Shown: positions 33,270-45,939 of the stretch, piece after piece
Layout: every line of letters starts with the position of its first letter
Numbering within the stretch: the stretch's first letter is position 1
NCBI GenBank assembly: GCA_023213395.1
Contig: CM041465.1
Coordinates: 216,821,741 to 216,885,740, forward strand
Length of the DNA stretch: 64,000 nucleotides
DNA from: Cycas panzhihuaensis
Taxonomy: Eukaryota; Cycadophyta
Direction of reading: 5' to 3'
Notes under the pieces: generated by a model
Seen by the model: only the letters and a program-made list of their open reading frames with translations
Database searches by the model: none
What the model was told of the DNA's origin: nothing
Made by a program: the position numbers and the translations under genes

Positions 33270-34400
33270 GACATTATGGATATTAGTGTCTGGTGGGAGT
33301 GCAAGGGCATAAGCAACTTCACCAATTTTGTGCAGGATCTTATAAGGGCCATAGTAGCGGGGGCTTAGTTTATAACCTTGATGGGACTTGAGTGATTGTT
33401 GCTTATAAGGTTGGAGGCGAAGGTATACTAGATCTCCAATATCAAAGGATCAATCATATCAGTGGCAGTCTACCAACTGCTTCATTCGATTTCGAGCAAT
33501 GGCTAGATTTTGTCAAAGGGCATGTAAGATTTGATCCATTTCTTGAAGCTTTTGTTGCACAAAAGCAATTCTAAAGTTTGTGGCTAGGGTATGGTGGGAA
33601 TGTGGGTGGTAGCCATAAAGAGCCAAAAAGGGGAACATACCAATGGCAGAATGATGGGACGAGTTATACCAATACTCAGCTAGGGCAAGCCATGAGGTCC
33701 ACTTACCTTAGTGTTCTAAAGCGAAGCAATGTAGATAAGTTTCTAAAGTTTTATTTAGAACCTTAGATTGGCCATATGTTTGTGGGTGGTAGGCAGAGCT
33801 CATGTTAAATGAGGTTCCAATAGCCTTAAAGAGTTCTTGCCAAAAGGAGCTAGTAAACTTAGGGTCTCAGTCAAAAATGATAGATGATGGGAAGCCATGG
33901 AGGCAGAATATGAATTGGACATATAAGTTAGTGAGACGGGAGGAACAATATGAGGTGTGCACTAGGAGAAAGTGTGAGTACTTGGTTAATCAATCAATGA
34001 TTACCCAAATGGAGTCAAATCCAGCAGATGGGGGTAGGCCCATGATGAAGTCCATGGCAATATCTTGCCACTTGCCTTGTGGAATATTTAATGATTAGAG
34101 AAGGTCAGGGAGAGGTTTGGTCTCTACTTTATTTTATTGACAGGTGTCACATTCTAATACGAAGGTAAATATAGTGGTCTTCATGTGGAGCTAAAAGAAA
34201 TCTACACAGATCTATCGATAAGTCTTATCGAAGCCAGAGTGGCCACCAATGGGAGACGGGTGGTATTCTGTTAGGATTTTAGGGATGAATGAGGAGGAGG
34301 GATGGACAAAAATATGATTGTGGTAGAGGAGGTGATTGTTGAAGGTTGACCAACCTTTATGGGTGAGAACTTTTTCCCTCCAATTAGGATAGTCTGGCTA
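33270..34400 (-). pseudogene. chromovirus integrase
   Basis: In minus-strand order: HPSPIGGHSGFDKT and CDTCQ (His and Cys of the zinc finger, about 34150-34245); [21 protein letters not shown] (about 34000-34062, first catalytic Asp); IIFD followed by a stop, DPKFTSSFWQELF (about 33840-33885, second Asp kept before the stop); and YHPQTYGQSKVLNKTLETYL (about 33735-33790), in which the usual catalytic Glu is Lys. After that the frame shifts several times. The enzyme is inactive. Confidence 0.88.
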
Positions 34401-34403
34401 GGC

Positions 34404-35648
34404 TTAATTTTCAACACATAGTTCGTCAAGCCAAAGGGGTTGGGGGTTGTTGATGGCATGGAGGCTTGGGTTAGGAACATTTTCATCAGGATGGAGATGT
34501 AAAAGAGCATCTGCCACTATATTATTTTTGCCTTTTTTATATGTTATTGAGAAGTCAAAGACTTGTAATCGATAAACCCACTTAACTTGTTCTTCATACA
34601 AGACTGGCTGAGTTAATAAATTATGGAGGCTACGATGATTTGTAAGAATAGTAAACTTAGAGCCTAAGAGATATTGCTGCCATTTATCAATAGCATGGAG
34701 GATAGCCTTCATTTCTTTCTAATATGTAGAGAGATAAAGATTATAATCTTTTAATTTTCAGCTTTCAAATGTAATAAGATGAGAGTCTTGCATTAGGACT
34801 GCACCTAAACCAAACCCTAAAGCATTGTATTCAAGTTGGAAGGGTTGGTTAAAATTAGGAGTGATAAGGACCAGAGTAGAGGTCATTACAACCTTGAGGT
34901 GGGAAAAGGTAGCCTATGCTTTGGGAGACCATTGAAAAGCCTCTTTACGAAGGAGGTTGGTTAATGGGATGGCAAGAGCAGCATAGTTACGCACAAAGCG
35001 TCAATAAAACCCTGTGAGCCCAAGAAATGCTTGTAGTTGGGTAAGAGTGGTAGGTGTTGGCCACGTTGTGATGACCGATATTTTGTTGGGGTCTACATGT
35101 AACCCTTCTGATGATATAATGTGACCCAAATATTTGAGTTCTGATTGTCCAAACTCACACTTAGATAGTTTTGCATAGAGTTGGTGGCTCTGCAATATTT
35201 AGAGAATAATTTCTAAGTATTGGATATGGAGATCCAGGCAGGCACTATAAATAAGAATGTCATCAAAGAAAACTATGATAAACTTTCAAAGGTAGGGCCC
35301 AAAGATTTTATTCATGAGAGCTTGGAAGGTTGCCGAGGCATTTCAAAGGCCAAAGGGCATTACTCGAAACTCAAAATGGCCATGATGTGTGAGAAATATT
35401 ATCTTATGACAATCTTGTGGGGCAATTGGGATTTGGTAGTAACCAGATTGGAGGTCTAACTTAGAAAAGATGGTTGTGCCATGGATTTCATCTAGCATAT
35501 CATCTATGCGAGGGGTGGAAAACTTATTTTTAATGGTAATCTTATTTAATTCCCTATAGTCAACACAGAGGCGAAACGAGCCATCCTTCTTCTGAACTAA
35601 GACAATTGGGGTTGCATAAGGGCTTTTACTTGGTTGGATTATGCCCAT
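34404..35648 (-). pseudogene. chromovirus reverse transcriptase and RNase H
   Basis: Open at 35648-35343 with KSPYATPIVLVQKKDGSFRLCVDYRELN and FSKLDLQSGYYQIPI, then FRVMPFGL. After a stop, VFFDDILIYS is the catalytic box (coding bases near 35250-35275). KCEFGQSELKYLGHIIS and LGLTGFY follow (35195-35001). RNase H: KEMKAILHAIDKWQQYL (open from 34712), ILTNHRSLHNLL and VADALLHLHP (34404-34712). Only a few stops interrupt it, so it is the best-preserved polymerase in the window. Confidence 0.93.
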
Positions 35649-35711
35649 GTCGAGGAGCTCATTTGTGAGTTTCTCGATTTCATTCTTTTGGAAGTATGAG
35701 TTATGGTAAGG

Positions 35712-36479
35712 TCAAAGGCTGATGGGGTCATGGTTAGATTGGAGGTTAATTGTATGATAGAAACCACGATCAGGAGGGGTAGTGGCAAGCAGAGGGGCAA
35801 ATACTTGTTCATATTGGGTAATGATATCCTGGATGTAGGGATGAATTTGTGGTTCGATTTGAATATTATTGAGGCAGACTATATACCCTAGGTGAGATTG
35901 AAGATGCCATTTCATACGTCCGGGAGAGACCACTTGGTTAGGGGGGGATTGCATTCCGTAAATTTTGTGGTTTCGCCCCATGTGGTCTTTGAAGGTAATG
36001 AATGGATTTGTAGGCGAGTTATTCATGCTATAGGTCCCTAGTATTTGCAACCATTGAATCCCTAAGATGGCATCAGATCCTCCTATTGACAAGGCATAGA
36101 AGTCTGACACCAAAAGGTATGAGCCAATTTGGACTTGGGGGTTTTTAATAACACCTACACAATGGAGTTTCTAGTACCCTGGTAGAGAATATGTGAAGCC
36201 AGTTTTTAGGATAATATATAGGTTAAGTTGTCTAGCTATAAAAATATCAATGAAGTTAAGTGACGTGCCACTATCGATCAAGATAGATATTGGAGTCTTA
36301 CGGAGAATGCCTCTAACTCTTAAGGGTTTGGGGTAGGAGGAGGTGGTAACAGCAGATATAGATACTTCGGGTTGGGGGTCTAGTGCAGGAGCATCATGGG
36401 TTTCATCATCTGCCTCTTGGTCAAAGTTAGAGTTAGAGGGATCAGCAGGGGAGAGGGATGGGTCAATGGAGAAAACCAT
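35712..36479 (-). pseudogene. chromovirus aspartic protease and linker
   Basis: The frame 36479-36171 carries ISILIDSGTSLNFID (about residues 64-78) with an intact D-S-G triad. The next, 36113-35712, carries GGSDAILGIQWLQILG, the end block of the protease, and then the linker toward reverse transcriptase. The two are separated by stops. Confidence 0.9.
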
Positions 36480-37540
36480 ACGCTGTGCTTTGCAAAAATG
36501 ACCATGCCCAGAAATCCACTTTTCTTCACACTGTATACAAAGACTAGCCTCGAGTCGACGTTGTGCTTCAGCTTGAGAAATCTAAACTCTTTTGGTAGAT
36601 GTATCCTTATTATGGCGATCAATAGATGGTCAAGAATCATCTTGTTGTGGCCAAGGATGTGTGAACTTAGCTTGAGGATGAGAGGCATCGTCAAATCGAG
36701 GTCGAGGTCACTGGGAGTCTGCCTGCCAAGTGCCTGAGAACCAAGAGTTATCCTATCAAATAGCTAAAGGTCTATCTGTTGCAAACTCAACTTCTACTTC
36801 ACAGGCCCACTTGAAATCTTCCTTAAGGGAGTAAATTGCCATTGTCTTTAATCTTATCTAAATATAGTCTTGGAGTCCTGCCATATAAATATCAATCACT
36901 ATTTATTTATCTAAGTTTTGCCTTTGTGGCGTGCGATTATATAAAGCTTGAAATTCATCCATGTAAGCTTCTACAGTTGATGTCTACTTAAGCTGGGTGA
37001 GTTGTGTGAAAAAAGATTGACTCCATATATCTTCATATTATTCAAAGAAACAACTAGTGAAGTGGGACCAAGTTTGGTGAGAGGGATATTCCCGTTTCCA
37101 CCAGTTAAACCAATGGTGAGCTTGACCATCTAAATGAATGGAAGCATATAAGAGCTGGTCCTCTTCTAACATTGGGTGGAGAGTGAAGTAGGATTCTAAC
37201 TTATTAATCCAACTTCAAGTGCACTCTCTATTCACATATAGATCGAAGGTAGGAATGTTGATCTTATGGTGGAAAAACGGCGGTCTTGGTGGAGAACCTC
37301 TTGTATATGTGTTACTTTATGGAGAAGGGGGAGGTTGGTTGCCCGATGAGGTAGAAGCTCATGTGCTTTAGGGTTGGGGTGGCACTCACTATTGAAGTAG
37401 TCTGAGAATCTCTTTCTTGGTGTCATCCAGGTCAAATTTGGTAAGCATGCTGCTGAGTTTATCACTGACCTCTATTTTGAAATTAGACAAGTCATTGGTC
37501 AACTCAGAAATTTTTTCTGTTTGATTTTTTTCCATTGGAG
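36480..37540 (-). pseudogene. chromovirus gag with zinc knuckle
   Basis: On the minus strand: an N-terminal helix (about 37540-37400), a Pro-rich linker, a core with WINKLESYFTLHPMLEEDQ, then HLDGQAHHWFNWW and WSHFTSCFFE (about 37030-37215), and a long helical tail. The knuckle CIQCEEKWISGHGHFC (about 36485-36535) precedes the protease frame. Several TAA and TAG codons interrupt it. Confidence 0.87.
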
Positions 37541-37953
37541 TTGAAGAAGGGGATTAACAAAGCGAGAGTAAGTAGAAAGAAGGGAAAGAATGAAGTGGGA
37601 CAGATTCAAGAAAGAATGGGATATAAGAATAGGGATTTGCTATATGGGAAAGAAGGGGCAAATAAGGGAATGTGGGGTGTCTATAGCCTGTTGACCCCAA
37701 AATTACATAAGCAAGATATTTAGTCCACTAAAAGGAGCACAAAAAACTTATCGAAATGGGATGTATGAGTTTTAAGGTGAATTTGGAGTGGTAGGGCCCA
37801 CCAATCGCCTGGGTACAAAGAAAAAGAGTGAAAATTGGAGGTATAGACTAACCTAGTACAAAATGACCCTTATGAGATGTTGATTAAATTTGAGGTATAT
37901 GAGTTATAAGGGTAATATTTTTGCACTGTGAGCAAGAGTTAAGTGTTTATATA

Positions 37954-37992
<39 letters not shown>

Positions 37993-38827
37993 TTTTTTCT
38001 TTCTTTGCTCTCTTTTTCTTTTTTTCTCGAAGGCTTGACTGTTCTGACAAGTTTTGAATTTAGGCAGTCAGGGGCTTATGATTAAGATTAGGGCACAAGA
38101 AGCAGTGAATTATCAGATGTGTCCTACCCACTGTAGAATGAGGTGTGCTTGGTCTTATAGGCCTGCCAATAAACTTCTGATGCAGAAGTTCATGGCAAGT
38201 AACTTTGTGGTGCTAACCGCTAACCACTGCACTGCAAGACTTCAGCGACTGATAGTTTACCTCCTAGGGAGGGTTTGGGAATCCTAAAGGGGTCCTCCTA
38301 TATACCTGGAGGTACGTGGAGGTACACTTTCGTAGCCAGGTTTTATCTAGGGCTTGGTTCAGGAGTGTTATCTCCAGTCCTTCACGCAAGAGGCAGAAAA
38401 GCCACGATACAATTAACCAGAACGACAGATCCCTATGATCTTTAAAGACCCCTGGTATAGGGTCTCTACCTAACTACTTAGGTAGCTGCCTAGTAGTGTT
38501 ATCTACCCAAAAGGGAGAGGTGGGAGGGGACATAAAGGTTAGCTGCCCATCGGTCTTATCTACCCTTCGAATATAACCTAATGCAGAAAAAGAAAGCTTA
38601 AAAATTGAATTGAATGTAGAAGAAATAAATTGTTTACGATACCTAAAGGGCAAAATTCCCCTTCACTTCGTGACCTCTAATCTGTCCTACTACCATTCAT
38701 CAATCTTCTTAGAGAGAGTATTGAGTGAAGGTCTTTCCTTAATCTCTACCTAGGTAGAGAGAGTACTCAATCATACATGAAAAAAAAAAAATACTATTCT
38801 GGGCAGCTTCCCACGATTATGAACGCA
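37541..38827 (-). other. chromovirus 5' leader
   Basis: 1.3 kb without a credible frame. It contains the (TA)n tract at 37949-37991 and short repeated phrases (gtgttatctaccc near 38500). Confidence 0.5.
37949..37991. repeat. (TA)n microsatellite
   Basis: About 20 TA dinucleotides with one interrupting C near 37955. Confidence 0.95.
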
Positions 38828-38839
38828 GCTCTGACACCA
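38828..38839 (-). other. chromovirus primer-binding site (tRNA-iMet type)
   Basis: The minus strand reads TGGTGTCAGAGC two bases after the 5' LTR; one mismatch from the usual site. Confidence 0.87.
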
Positions 38840-38841
38840 CT

Positions 38842-39182
38842 TAGACCATTCCTTCTCAGAAATCTAAGCTCATAGGAGTGATAATTAGAGAAAATGAAGC
38901 CAAATAACATAAGTGTGCAAGCAGATCACAGAAAATGAATCACCAAAATTAGTACCGAAGTACTTTCTCCTTTCAAGATATCATACTCAATAACATTATG
39001 AGTGGTTTAACCCTTTAAATACATAAAGTAAGGGTCTTCATCCTTAATGATTCTATTGGTGGTCGTAGCGGCCTTACATCTTATTGGATGGCTTAGCGGT
39101 CCATATATATAACTTACTAAACCCATTAATCCTTACTTGTTGGTGGTTCCCTCTTGCTAAGGAAAGGTGGGGTTATGTTACA
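38842..39182 (-). repeat. chromovirus 5' LTR
   Basis: Plus strand TAGACCATTCC ... GGTTATGTTACA. It is followed by the GTCTC duplication. Confidence 0.93.
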
Positions 39183-39187
39183 GTCTC

Positions 39188-39732
39188 TCTCATGAAAATT
39201 TTATTTTGTGCAACATGATTATTATGTGAATCTTGATCAGTCCGTAAAGCTTTATTTGAAAGCTTTTCTTTGAAAGAATTATTGTAATATCAATGTTATA
39301 TTTTTCTTTAATCAATGAGTAATATTCCAAAGTGAAGAGCAATTAGAGAAAGTAAAGTAACTGGCCTTAAGCTATATCACAAGGTACTTATCTCTTATCC
39401 TAATACTCATAATCTCTTTTCTTTTATTTCCAACTTTCACAAGTAAACAAAAAGAGAAGAAAATGAAATAAAAGAGTGTGTTTCTTGTATTGTTTGATTG
39501 CTTTGTTTGACTCTTCCTCTTGCTTACACATATTAAAAAAAGATATTTATTAAGTAAGTTTAAAACTAAGATCTTGTGATTATGTAATTTCTTACTTCTT
39601 TCTCTCTCTATTAAGTAAATCCAAGAGATTTGGAAAAGAAAATGAAAGAGTGGTCAACAAGACAAATATAAGTGCAAAATCAGTTCCTAGAACTCCTTTA
39701 TCACTAATGCTTGATTATTTTTATTTCATTTC
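39188..39732. other. spacer between chromovirus and Copia-B; no gene
   Basis: AT-rich text without a frame. ATTTC (39728-39732) is the left target duplication of Copia-B. Confidence 0.5.
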
Positions 39733-40153
39733 TACTAGAAATATTTATCCTAATGTTACCTTTTACACCTAATATATGTAATTATCAAAAGTTAATATGT
39801 TATTGCAAAAAGTTTAGTGAAATGGACAATAGTCTATTTCAACAAACCTCTATCCCATAATTATTCTAGAATCTTTCAAGCACGGTTGGCTTGAAAGATT
39901 TGGGAGGTTGGTTGGTATGGTTACATAGGAATAGTTTATTAGGCTAGTTGAAACCAGTGAGAGAGGATGAGATCCTCATTAATCCTTCATGTATTTAGTT
40001 TATTATTATTATAAAACTATTATTTTAGAGGTGGTTTTTTTCTCCCCTAAAGGGACTTTCCACCTGCCATATCTAATGTGTATTGCTTGATTTATTTACA
40101 GTTGATATTGATGATTATACCTATGGTTTATACATGATACCCTCTCTCCAACA
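39733..40153 (+). repeat. Copia-B 5' LTR
   Basis: Starts TACTAGAAATATT (the partner has TGTTAG) and ends CTCTCCAACA. It has the same length as the 3' copy. Confidence 0.93.
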
Positions 40154-40165
40154 TGGTATCAAAGC
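40154..40165 (+). other. Copia-B primer-binding site (tRNA-iMet type)
   Basis: TGGTATCAAAGC directly after the LTR, one change from the usual site. Confidence 0.88.
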
Positions 40166-41925
40166 TAGTAACTAGATTACACAACACATTGTAGATCCAC
40201 ACAGTCATTGGATGAAGAAAAGTAGAATAAGTAGAGGTAATAAGTGAAGGAAAGATCTGACCCACAATGGTGAGGATATCCCTATATGGGTCATAAGATG
40301 TTGCCCAATTAGTATTCATATTCAATAATCTCATCGACTGCTAGATGCATTAAATCTTTAATGCAGGACTACCAATGGTTATATAAGTTATACCAAGTAG
40401 CCAATAGAAGATGACCTTCCATTTGATAGCCTATGATCAGATTTAATCCTTATAGAATAGATGTCATAGGGAATTGATGCCTTCACCTATCCAGCTATAA
40501 ATAATTTTTTCCTTTTCATGAATGGTATTCAAGGTAGTAATTCTAGTGAGTCACACAATTGACGCTTTTGATGTTGCAAAGATATAGTGAAGCCAGATTT
40601 AATAATACAAAGATGTTGACATGTTAACTACACAAAGAAGATGCAATAGTTAGAAGAACCTATAGAATAAACATTTTTAGGGAAATTAGAATCATTGATT
40701 AATTAAGTTAAATATGTATGCAAAGCCATAGAAGGATGAATCCTACCATCACGGAGATCTCACACATGCCATCGTATATTCTTACATCACAGAGATATGA
40801 AATAAACGTAGCTGCAAAGAGGATGAAGACATAGATTTTATTAAATACAGATATAAAATCCATTATTTATAGCCATAAAAAGAGAAAACCTGTGAAATTT
40901 AATCATCTAGCATTGCCTAATTTTCAAAATTCATCAAATCCTAATCCCTATATAAAGATTTTAGTTAATATTAAAGAAATTTTAAGCTACATATAAAATT
41001 TAATCATTTTTAATATTTTTCTGGATCCGCTGGGTAGGGAGATGTCAAAAATAATTTAATTCTTTTGTGATATTTTTATATTTGTAAAAACATTCAAATC
41101 CACCTTATTTATTTTTTGGGTCCCACAACCCCCCCAACCCCTGATCATATGAGCCCCCCAATATGACCTTTATTCAATTTGTGAAAGGGGCTTAACCCTT
41201 ATTTTTTTAGCCCTTCCAATATTCTAAATAGGGTACCTGTGTAATTTGGGGCATAACTTCTTTATCTAGAATTAAAATTTAGTTATGAATGTTGTGTCAA
41301 ATTCCTAATTCAAACATGGATGTTTTGATTGGTCATTCAAGAAATTTAGATATCATTTTGATGTGCAAAACCTTATGTGAAGTCAAGCATCTAATAACAA
41401 CTAGGTAAGTCAAGGTATGTGACTTCAACCAATAATTTTCTTTACATTTTTTTAAAATTGTTGCTTTAATTTAATATACATATAATTATTTATCAAATTT
41501 ATTAATTAACTACATCATTTTCTTGTATAATATTTAATAAATTCATGCAATTTATTAAGTAAATAATTAAATCACTCTTTCACTATTATTTAATACAAAT
41601 GATGTTATAAATATGTAAATGCTTATATATTTAATCTAATATTTTAAGTGTATAATTAAATTTACACATTTTAGTTACTCACAATCAACTTTTAATGTGT
41701 TAAAGTGTTTATTTTTATGTTACTTGCAAAAAATTGATAATACAACTATATTTATTCATATATACTTACTTTGTAATTAATCAATGATATTTTCTCTTAA
41801 ATGAAATCAAATGTTGTGATTATCTTTAATTGTGGCTTAATATTTCTTTTTTCACCTTCTCATTCTCTTAGATTTCCATCAAAGAGGATCTCTAGTCATC
41901 AGTTTCTTACCCAATATGGTACTTA
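40166..41925 (+). other. Copia-B leader
   Basis: 1.8 kb before gag with no credible frame. The stretch 40735-41110 (tgaaataaacgtagctgcaa, then a C-rich end near 41120-41160) differs in texture and might be an old solo LTR or other insertion, but no ends could be fixed. Confidence 0.4.
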
Positions 41926-42640
41926 TGCTAGGGACAACCTCCTATACTTTAATTCTAGTTTTAATCGACTCTAATTATGTCGAATGGAAAATTAGAATAT
42001 CCCATCAGCTTAAGAAACAAAAGCTATAGTGATATGTTATAAGAAAGCTTATGAAACCTATATACACTACATCAAAAGCCTATATGGTATATCTAATGAA
42101 CTGTGATAGAGCCTTAAGCACCATCCTAACTTCTCTCTCACTAGATATAAGCAAGTATTTTTCTTAAACAGATGATCTTGCCTTTGTTTGGAATTTGATA
42201 AGGTTGATGTATAATAGCTAGTCATTCTCAAATAATAAATGTGATCTAAACTATGAAGATTTCTCCAAAGTTAAGGATTTCTTATCAAAACTTCAAGTCA
42301 TTAACAAAGACCTAGGAAATTATATAAAATCTTCAATAAAAGTAGGTGATAAAGCTGTATCTGTTACACATACAAAAGATAATAATACACTCATCCGTCT
42401 AGTTATCAATAAACTTCCTAAACACTTTAATTACTTTAAATCTACTAGGTAGCAGGTTGAATACCCTTTAATGACTTTTAATCAATTAATAAATTAATTA
42501 ATTGAATACCAGACAATGTTAATTCAAACTGAAAAAATACAATATCCTTCCTAGGCTCTCTTTTCTAAGTCCAACCCACCAAATAAGTCCAAAAACTAAA
42601 ATAACCATTAAAATAATCATAACAGTTATCCTAAATTCCA
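41926..42640 (+). pseudogene. Copia-B gag
   Basis: From ATG 41926 the frame reads through LIDSNYVEWKIRISHQL (the N-terminal block with an asn-tyr-(x)2-trp pattern of Copia gag), then after stops a helical core with DRALSTILTSLS and VINKLPKHFNYFKST (about 42400-42445). The His/Cys knuckle region (42640-42900) is not clearly recognisable. Confidence 0.72.
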
Positions 42641-42944
42641 ACAAATCTCATAGAGGTTATTCTTCAAATAACTTTAATCAAAATACTAAGTACTCTAGAC
42701 CACTAAAAATCTAAAATACTTTTAAATAATCATTCCAAAAATGGAATACTTTTAATTCTAACCCTAATTAGAATGCCAGTTGTGCCTACAACCATAAAAA
42801 AGTGCATACAATAGATGTTTGTAGGAATAGAATTACTTCTAAAGCCTAGAAAGCTTCTATAGGGATTAAATCATGATCTTATAACTCTAATTATTCGTTA
42901 ACTACCACCACAATAGTATTTTTTGCCCCTACTTTACAACCACC

Positions 42945-43350
42945 TTTGTGGATCTTAGATTCTAGTGCATCCCATCATATGATGAGCTACTAAGAATACT
43001 TAACTACCTATTAGTCTGATTTTAATTCTGAAGAGAAAATCTCTTTCTAAAGTGGATCTTAATTGAAAGTCAAGCATACAGATGATATTACCTTAAAAGA
43101 TGGATCCATCAAAGATATATTCTATGTTCTAGGCTTGCTTCCTAATCTCTTATCTATTTATCAGATTTACTAGAAAGACCTTATTATCAAATTCTAAAAA
43201 GATAAATTTATTATCAAATAACCTTTCAATAGATTTAAAATTATTGCTTTAGGACCTATTGACCATAAAATAGGTCTATACAACTTGACAAATTTACATC
43301 ATTTTAAAACTAAATCTTTTATTACCTTTATAGTTAAATCTAACCAAGTC
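42945..43350 (+). pseudogene. Copia-B aspartic protease and pre-integrase (first part)
   Basis: LWILDSSASHHMMS (42952-42993) is the catalytic segment with D-S-G changed to D-S-S. The frame runs with stops through LPNLLSIYQI to SFITFIVKSNQV, where the LINE fragment interrupts it; it resumes at 43474 with NKLWHARFGH. The target duplication encodes the repeated SNQV. Confidence 0.85.
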
Positions 43351-43460
43351 GGCTGTCACGGACTTATACTTATCTGTCGCGCTACATTTCTTGATGTATT
43401 AGGTTGTGGGATCCTCTTTCAAACTCACTAAAATTCATTTTATCTAATCAAAAAAAAAAA
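43351..43460 (+). mobile_element. 5'-truncated LINE insertion (about 110 bp) with poly(A)
   Basis: Starts GGCTGTCACGG, contains TTGATGTATTAGGTTGTGGG and GATCC, and ends in 11 A. It matches the 3' end of the LINE at the right edge (minus strand of 62650-62770: GGCTGTCACGG, TTGATGTACTAGGTTATGGG, same spacing within a base). It is flanked by a 12-15 bp target duplication, AAATCTAACCAAGTC (43336-43350 and 43459-43473; the A bases overlap the tail). Such severe 5' truncation is normal for L1-type target-primed insertion. It could also be a SINE that shares the LINE tail. Confidence 0.9.
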
Positions 43461-43473
43461 ATCTAACCAAGTC

Positions 43474-44430
43474 AATAAGCTATGGCATGCCCGATTTGGA
43501 CATACAAGTTATGGAAAACTATAATATCTAAATCAGAATGATATGGTACATGGGCTTCTATCCCTATCTACTATTTATGGTGTTTGTGAAGTATGTGTAA
43601 TAGGTAAATAGCACATGGATCCCTTACCACATTAAATATCATTTCGAGTAAAAATTTTGCTTGAACTTATACACTCAGACATTTGTGGTCTCATCTAAGT
43701 ACCATCATACTCTAGAAGTAAATATTTTATTATTTTTATTAATGACTTCTATAGGAAATATTAGGTCTACATGCTCAAAATTAGAAGTCAAATATTTGAT
43801 ATTTTTATTGAGTTTAAAACATTAGTTAAAAACTAATCTTATTTAAAAATTATGCTAAAAAATACTTAAGTAATAAATTTACTTTATATTGTAAAAGGCA
43901 CAGGATTCTCAATTATCAAGAAATTGACAAGGAGGATATTTGTTCTATTACAAATTCTTAATAGATCGAAATTCGGTTACTTATACTCCTTAATAAAATA
44001 GCATTACTAAATACAAGAAATATATTCTTGTAGAAATAACTAGATATATGATACATGCAAAAGGTCTTAACCTAAAGTTATAGGCTAAAGCAATAGCTTG
44101 CTCTAACTATCTATTAAATCATTTACTAATTAAGTCCTTATAGAAAGTTACACTAGAACAAAAGTAGTTTGGCTGGAAATTGTGTGTAAAATATCTTAGA
44201 GTCTATATAAATACTACTTGGGGACATATTCTAAAAGAAAAATAAAAATAAAAAATTGATCCTAAAAGTGTAAAATTTATCTTCATTGGATATAGCGAAA
44301 AAAGTAAAGCTTGTAGATTACTATATCCAATCATGCATAAGGTCTTAATTTTGTGTGATGTTATTTTTTATAAAGAGAGATCTTCATCAAAAACTAATTA
44401 TATAAAACTTCCTCATGAAAGTTTATTAAC
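43474..44430 (+). pseudogene. Copia-B pre-integrase (second part) and integrase
   Basis: LWHARFGHTSYGKL (43480-43521) and C..C of the zinc segment (CEVCVIGK, 43588-43611). Then HSDICGLI and a decayed core: FIIFINDFYRKYWVYM (43726-43773) has Asn before the conserved Asp. The second and third catalytic motifs are hardly legible. A terminal KFIFIGYSEKSKA-like segment lies near 44275-44310. Many TAA stops. Confidence 0.82.
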
Positions 44431-44779
44431 TAATACTTATTTAATAAACCCCTTAGAAAAATAAGCTGATAGTGAAGCAATCGAGAGTTTATCCACAAAA
44501 GTCCAAAATTTGACCTTAACTGAACCTAGTACATCAAAGCCATCCACTTCTAATTAACCAACTTTTTCTAATCAACCTTCCACTTCAATTTTTCTTCAAG
44601 AAATAAATAACTAGTGTGGACTTAGAAAATACTTTCAGTTACTAGTTATGATGCTGGTAATCTATTGGATACCAAGAGAACTAGGTCACAAAAACTACAA
44701 GATAACTTTATGTTAATGGCCAATAACAATCCTAAATCTTATAAAGAAACTTGTCATAATCCTATACAGCAATAAGCCA

Positions 44780-45939
44780 TGCAAGTTAACTTTAACACTC
44801 TTTAGAAAAACTCAACTTTGGATTTAGTTACATTACCTCTCAATAAGAATTTAGTAGATTATAAATGGGTTTATCGAACTAAGTATAATTCAGAAGGAGC
44901 AATTAAGAAACATAAGGCTCATTTTATTACCAAAGGTTTTTCTCAGGTTAATATCATTGATTACACTAAAACCTTTGCTTCTGTCATGAAAATGAATACA
45001 ATCAAAACCATTATTGCTCTTGGAGTTAATTTGGCAGGTAAATATATCAAATGGATGTAAAAAATAATTTCTTAAATGGTGATCTTAAAAAAGAAATCTA
45101 TATGAATCAACCCCCTAGTTTTATATCAAATCCTAATCTCATTTGCAAACTAAAAAAATCATTATATGGTCTTACATAAGCTCCTAGGGCTTGGTATGTT
45201 AACATCGATAACTATCTTCTTCAAAATGGATACAATAAATGAATTAGTGATCCTAACCTTTACTTCCTAAGAAAAGATAATAGCATTACCATTTTAATTC
45301 TTTATATTAATGATATCATAATAACTAGATCTTTACCTTCTAATATCCATCAATTAAAATCTATTTTAATGAGTATATTTAAAATGACGGACTTAGGGCT
45401 CCTACATTATTTTCTTGGCCTACAGATTTGTCAATCTAAATCAGAAATAACTATTTCACAACCCAAGTATATTCTTGATTTCATAAACAGATTAAATATA
45501 GAAAATACAAAGCTAACCCTAACCCCTCTATAATCAGGTATGAAATTATCAATTGATTATCAATCTCTACCTTATGATTCTACCTTATATTATCAAAGGT
45601 AGTCTTATTTATCTAATCCACACTCACCTAGATATCTCTTATGATGTTGCCTTGTGTTCCAAATATATAAAAATACCTCATGAACTACATTGGAAAGTAG
45701 CTAAATAGATTTCACAATATTTGCAAGGTATAATATTTTATAGCCTAATATATAATTTTTATAATACTAATCTAAAATTCATAGGTTATACAAATTTTGA
45801 TTAGGCAAGAGATTCTAAGATCAAAAATCTATAACTGGTTACATTTTTTTTCTTAATTTATCACCAAGCACATGGTCTAGTAAAAAGATGTAAGCATTGG
45901 CATTATCTACGATAAAGGTCAAATATCAATCATTAGTAG
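44780..45939 (+). pseudogene. Copia-B reverse transcriptase and first half of RNase H
   Basis: The open frame 44818-45060 holds LDLVTLPLNKNLVDYKWVYRTK-type text (leading Met at 44818) and HKAHFITKGFSQ, IIDYTKTFASV. Then come KSLYGL.APRAWY (45150-45200), the catalytic box as LYINDIIIT (45300-45326; first Asp of YVDD is Asn) and MTDLGLLHYFLGLQI. RNase H begins near 45540 and reaches ALALSTIKVKYQSLV at 45939, where Copia-C interrupts it. Confidence 0.9.

Larger units (their letters stand above)
32658..39182 (-). mobile_element. chromovirus (Ty3/Gypsy with chromodomain), complete but dead (6.5 kb)
   Basis: 341-bp LTRs (32658-32998 and 38842-39182), a perfect GTCTC duplication (32653-32657 and 39183-39187), an initiator-Met type primer site, a purine tract and all domains in order on the minus strand: gag with zinc knuckle, protease, reverse transcriptase, RNase H, integrase, chromodomain. 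LTRs differ by about 21 substitutions in 341 by eye. Frames are long but carry stops and shifts throughout. Confidence 0.95.

Noticed and set aside
40735-41160. solo LTR inside the Copia-B leader
   Set aside because: Texture change only; no terminal TG/CA pair with a target duplication could be found.
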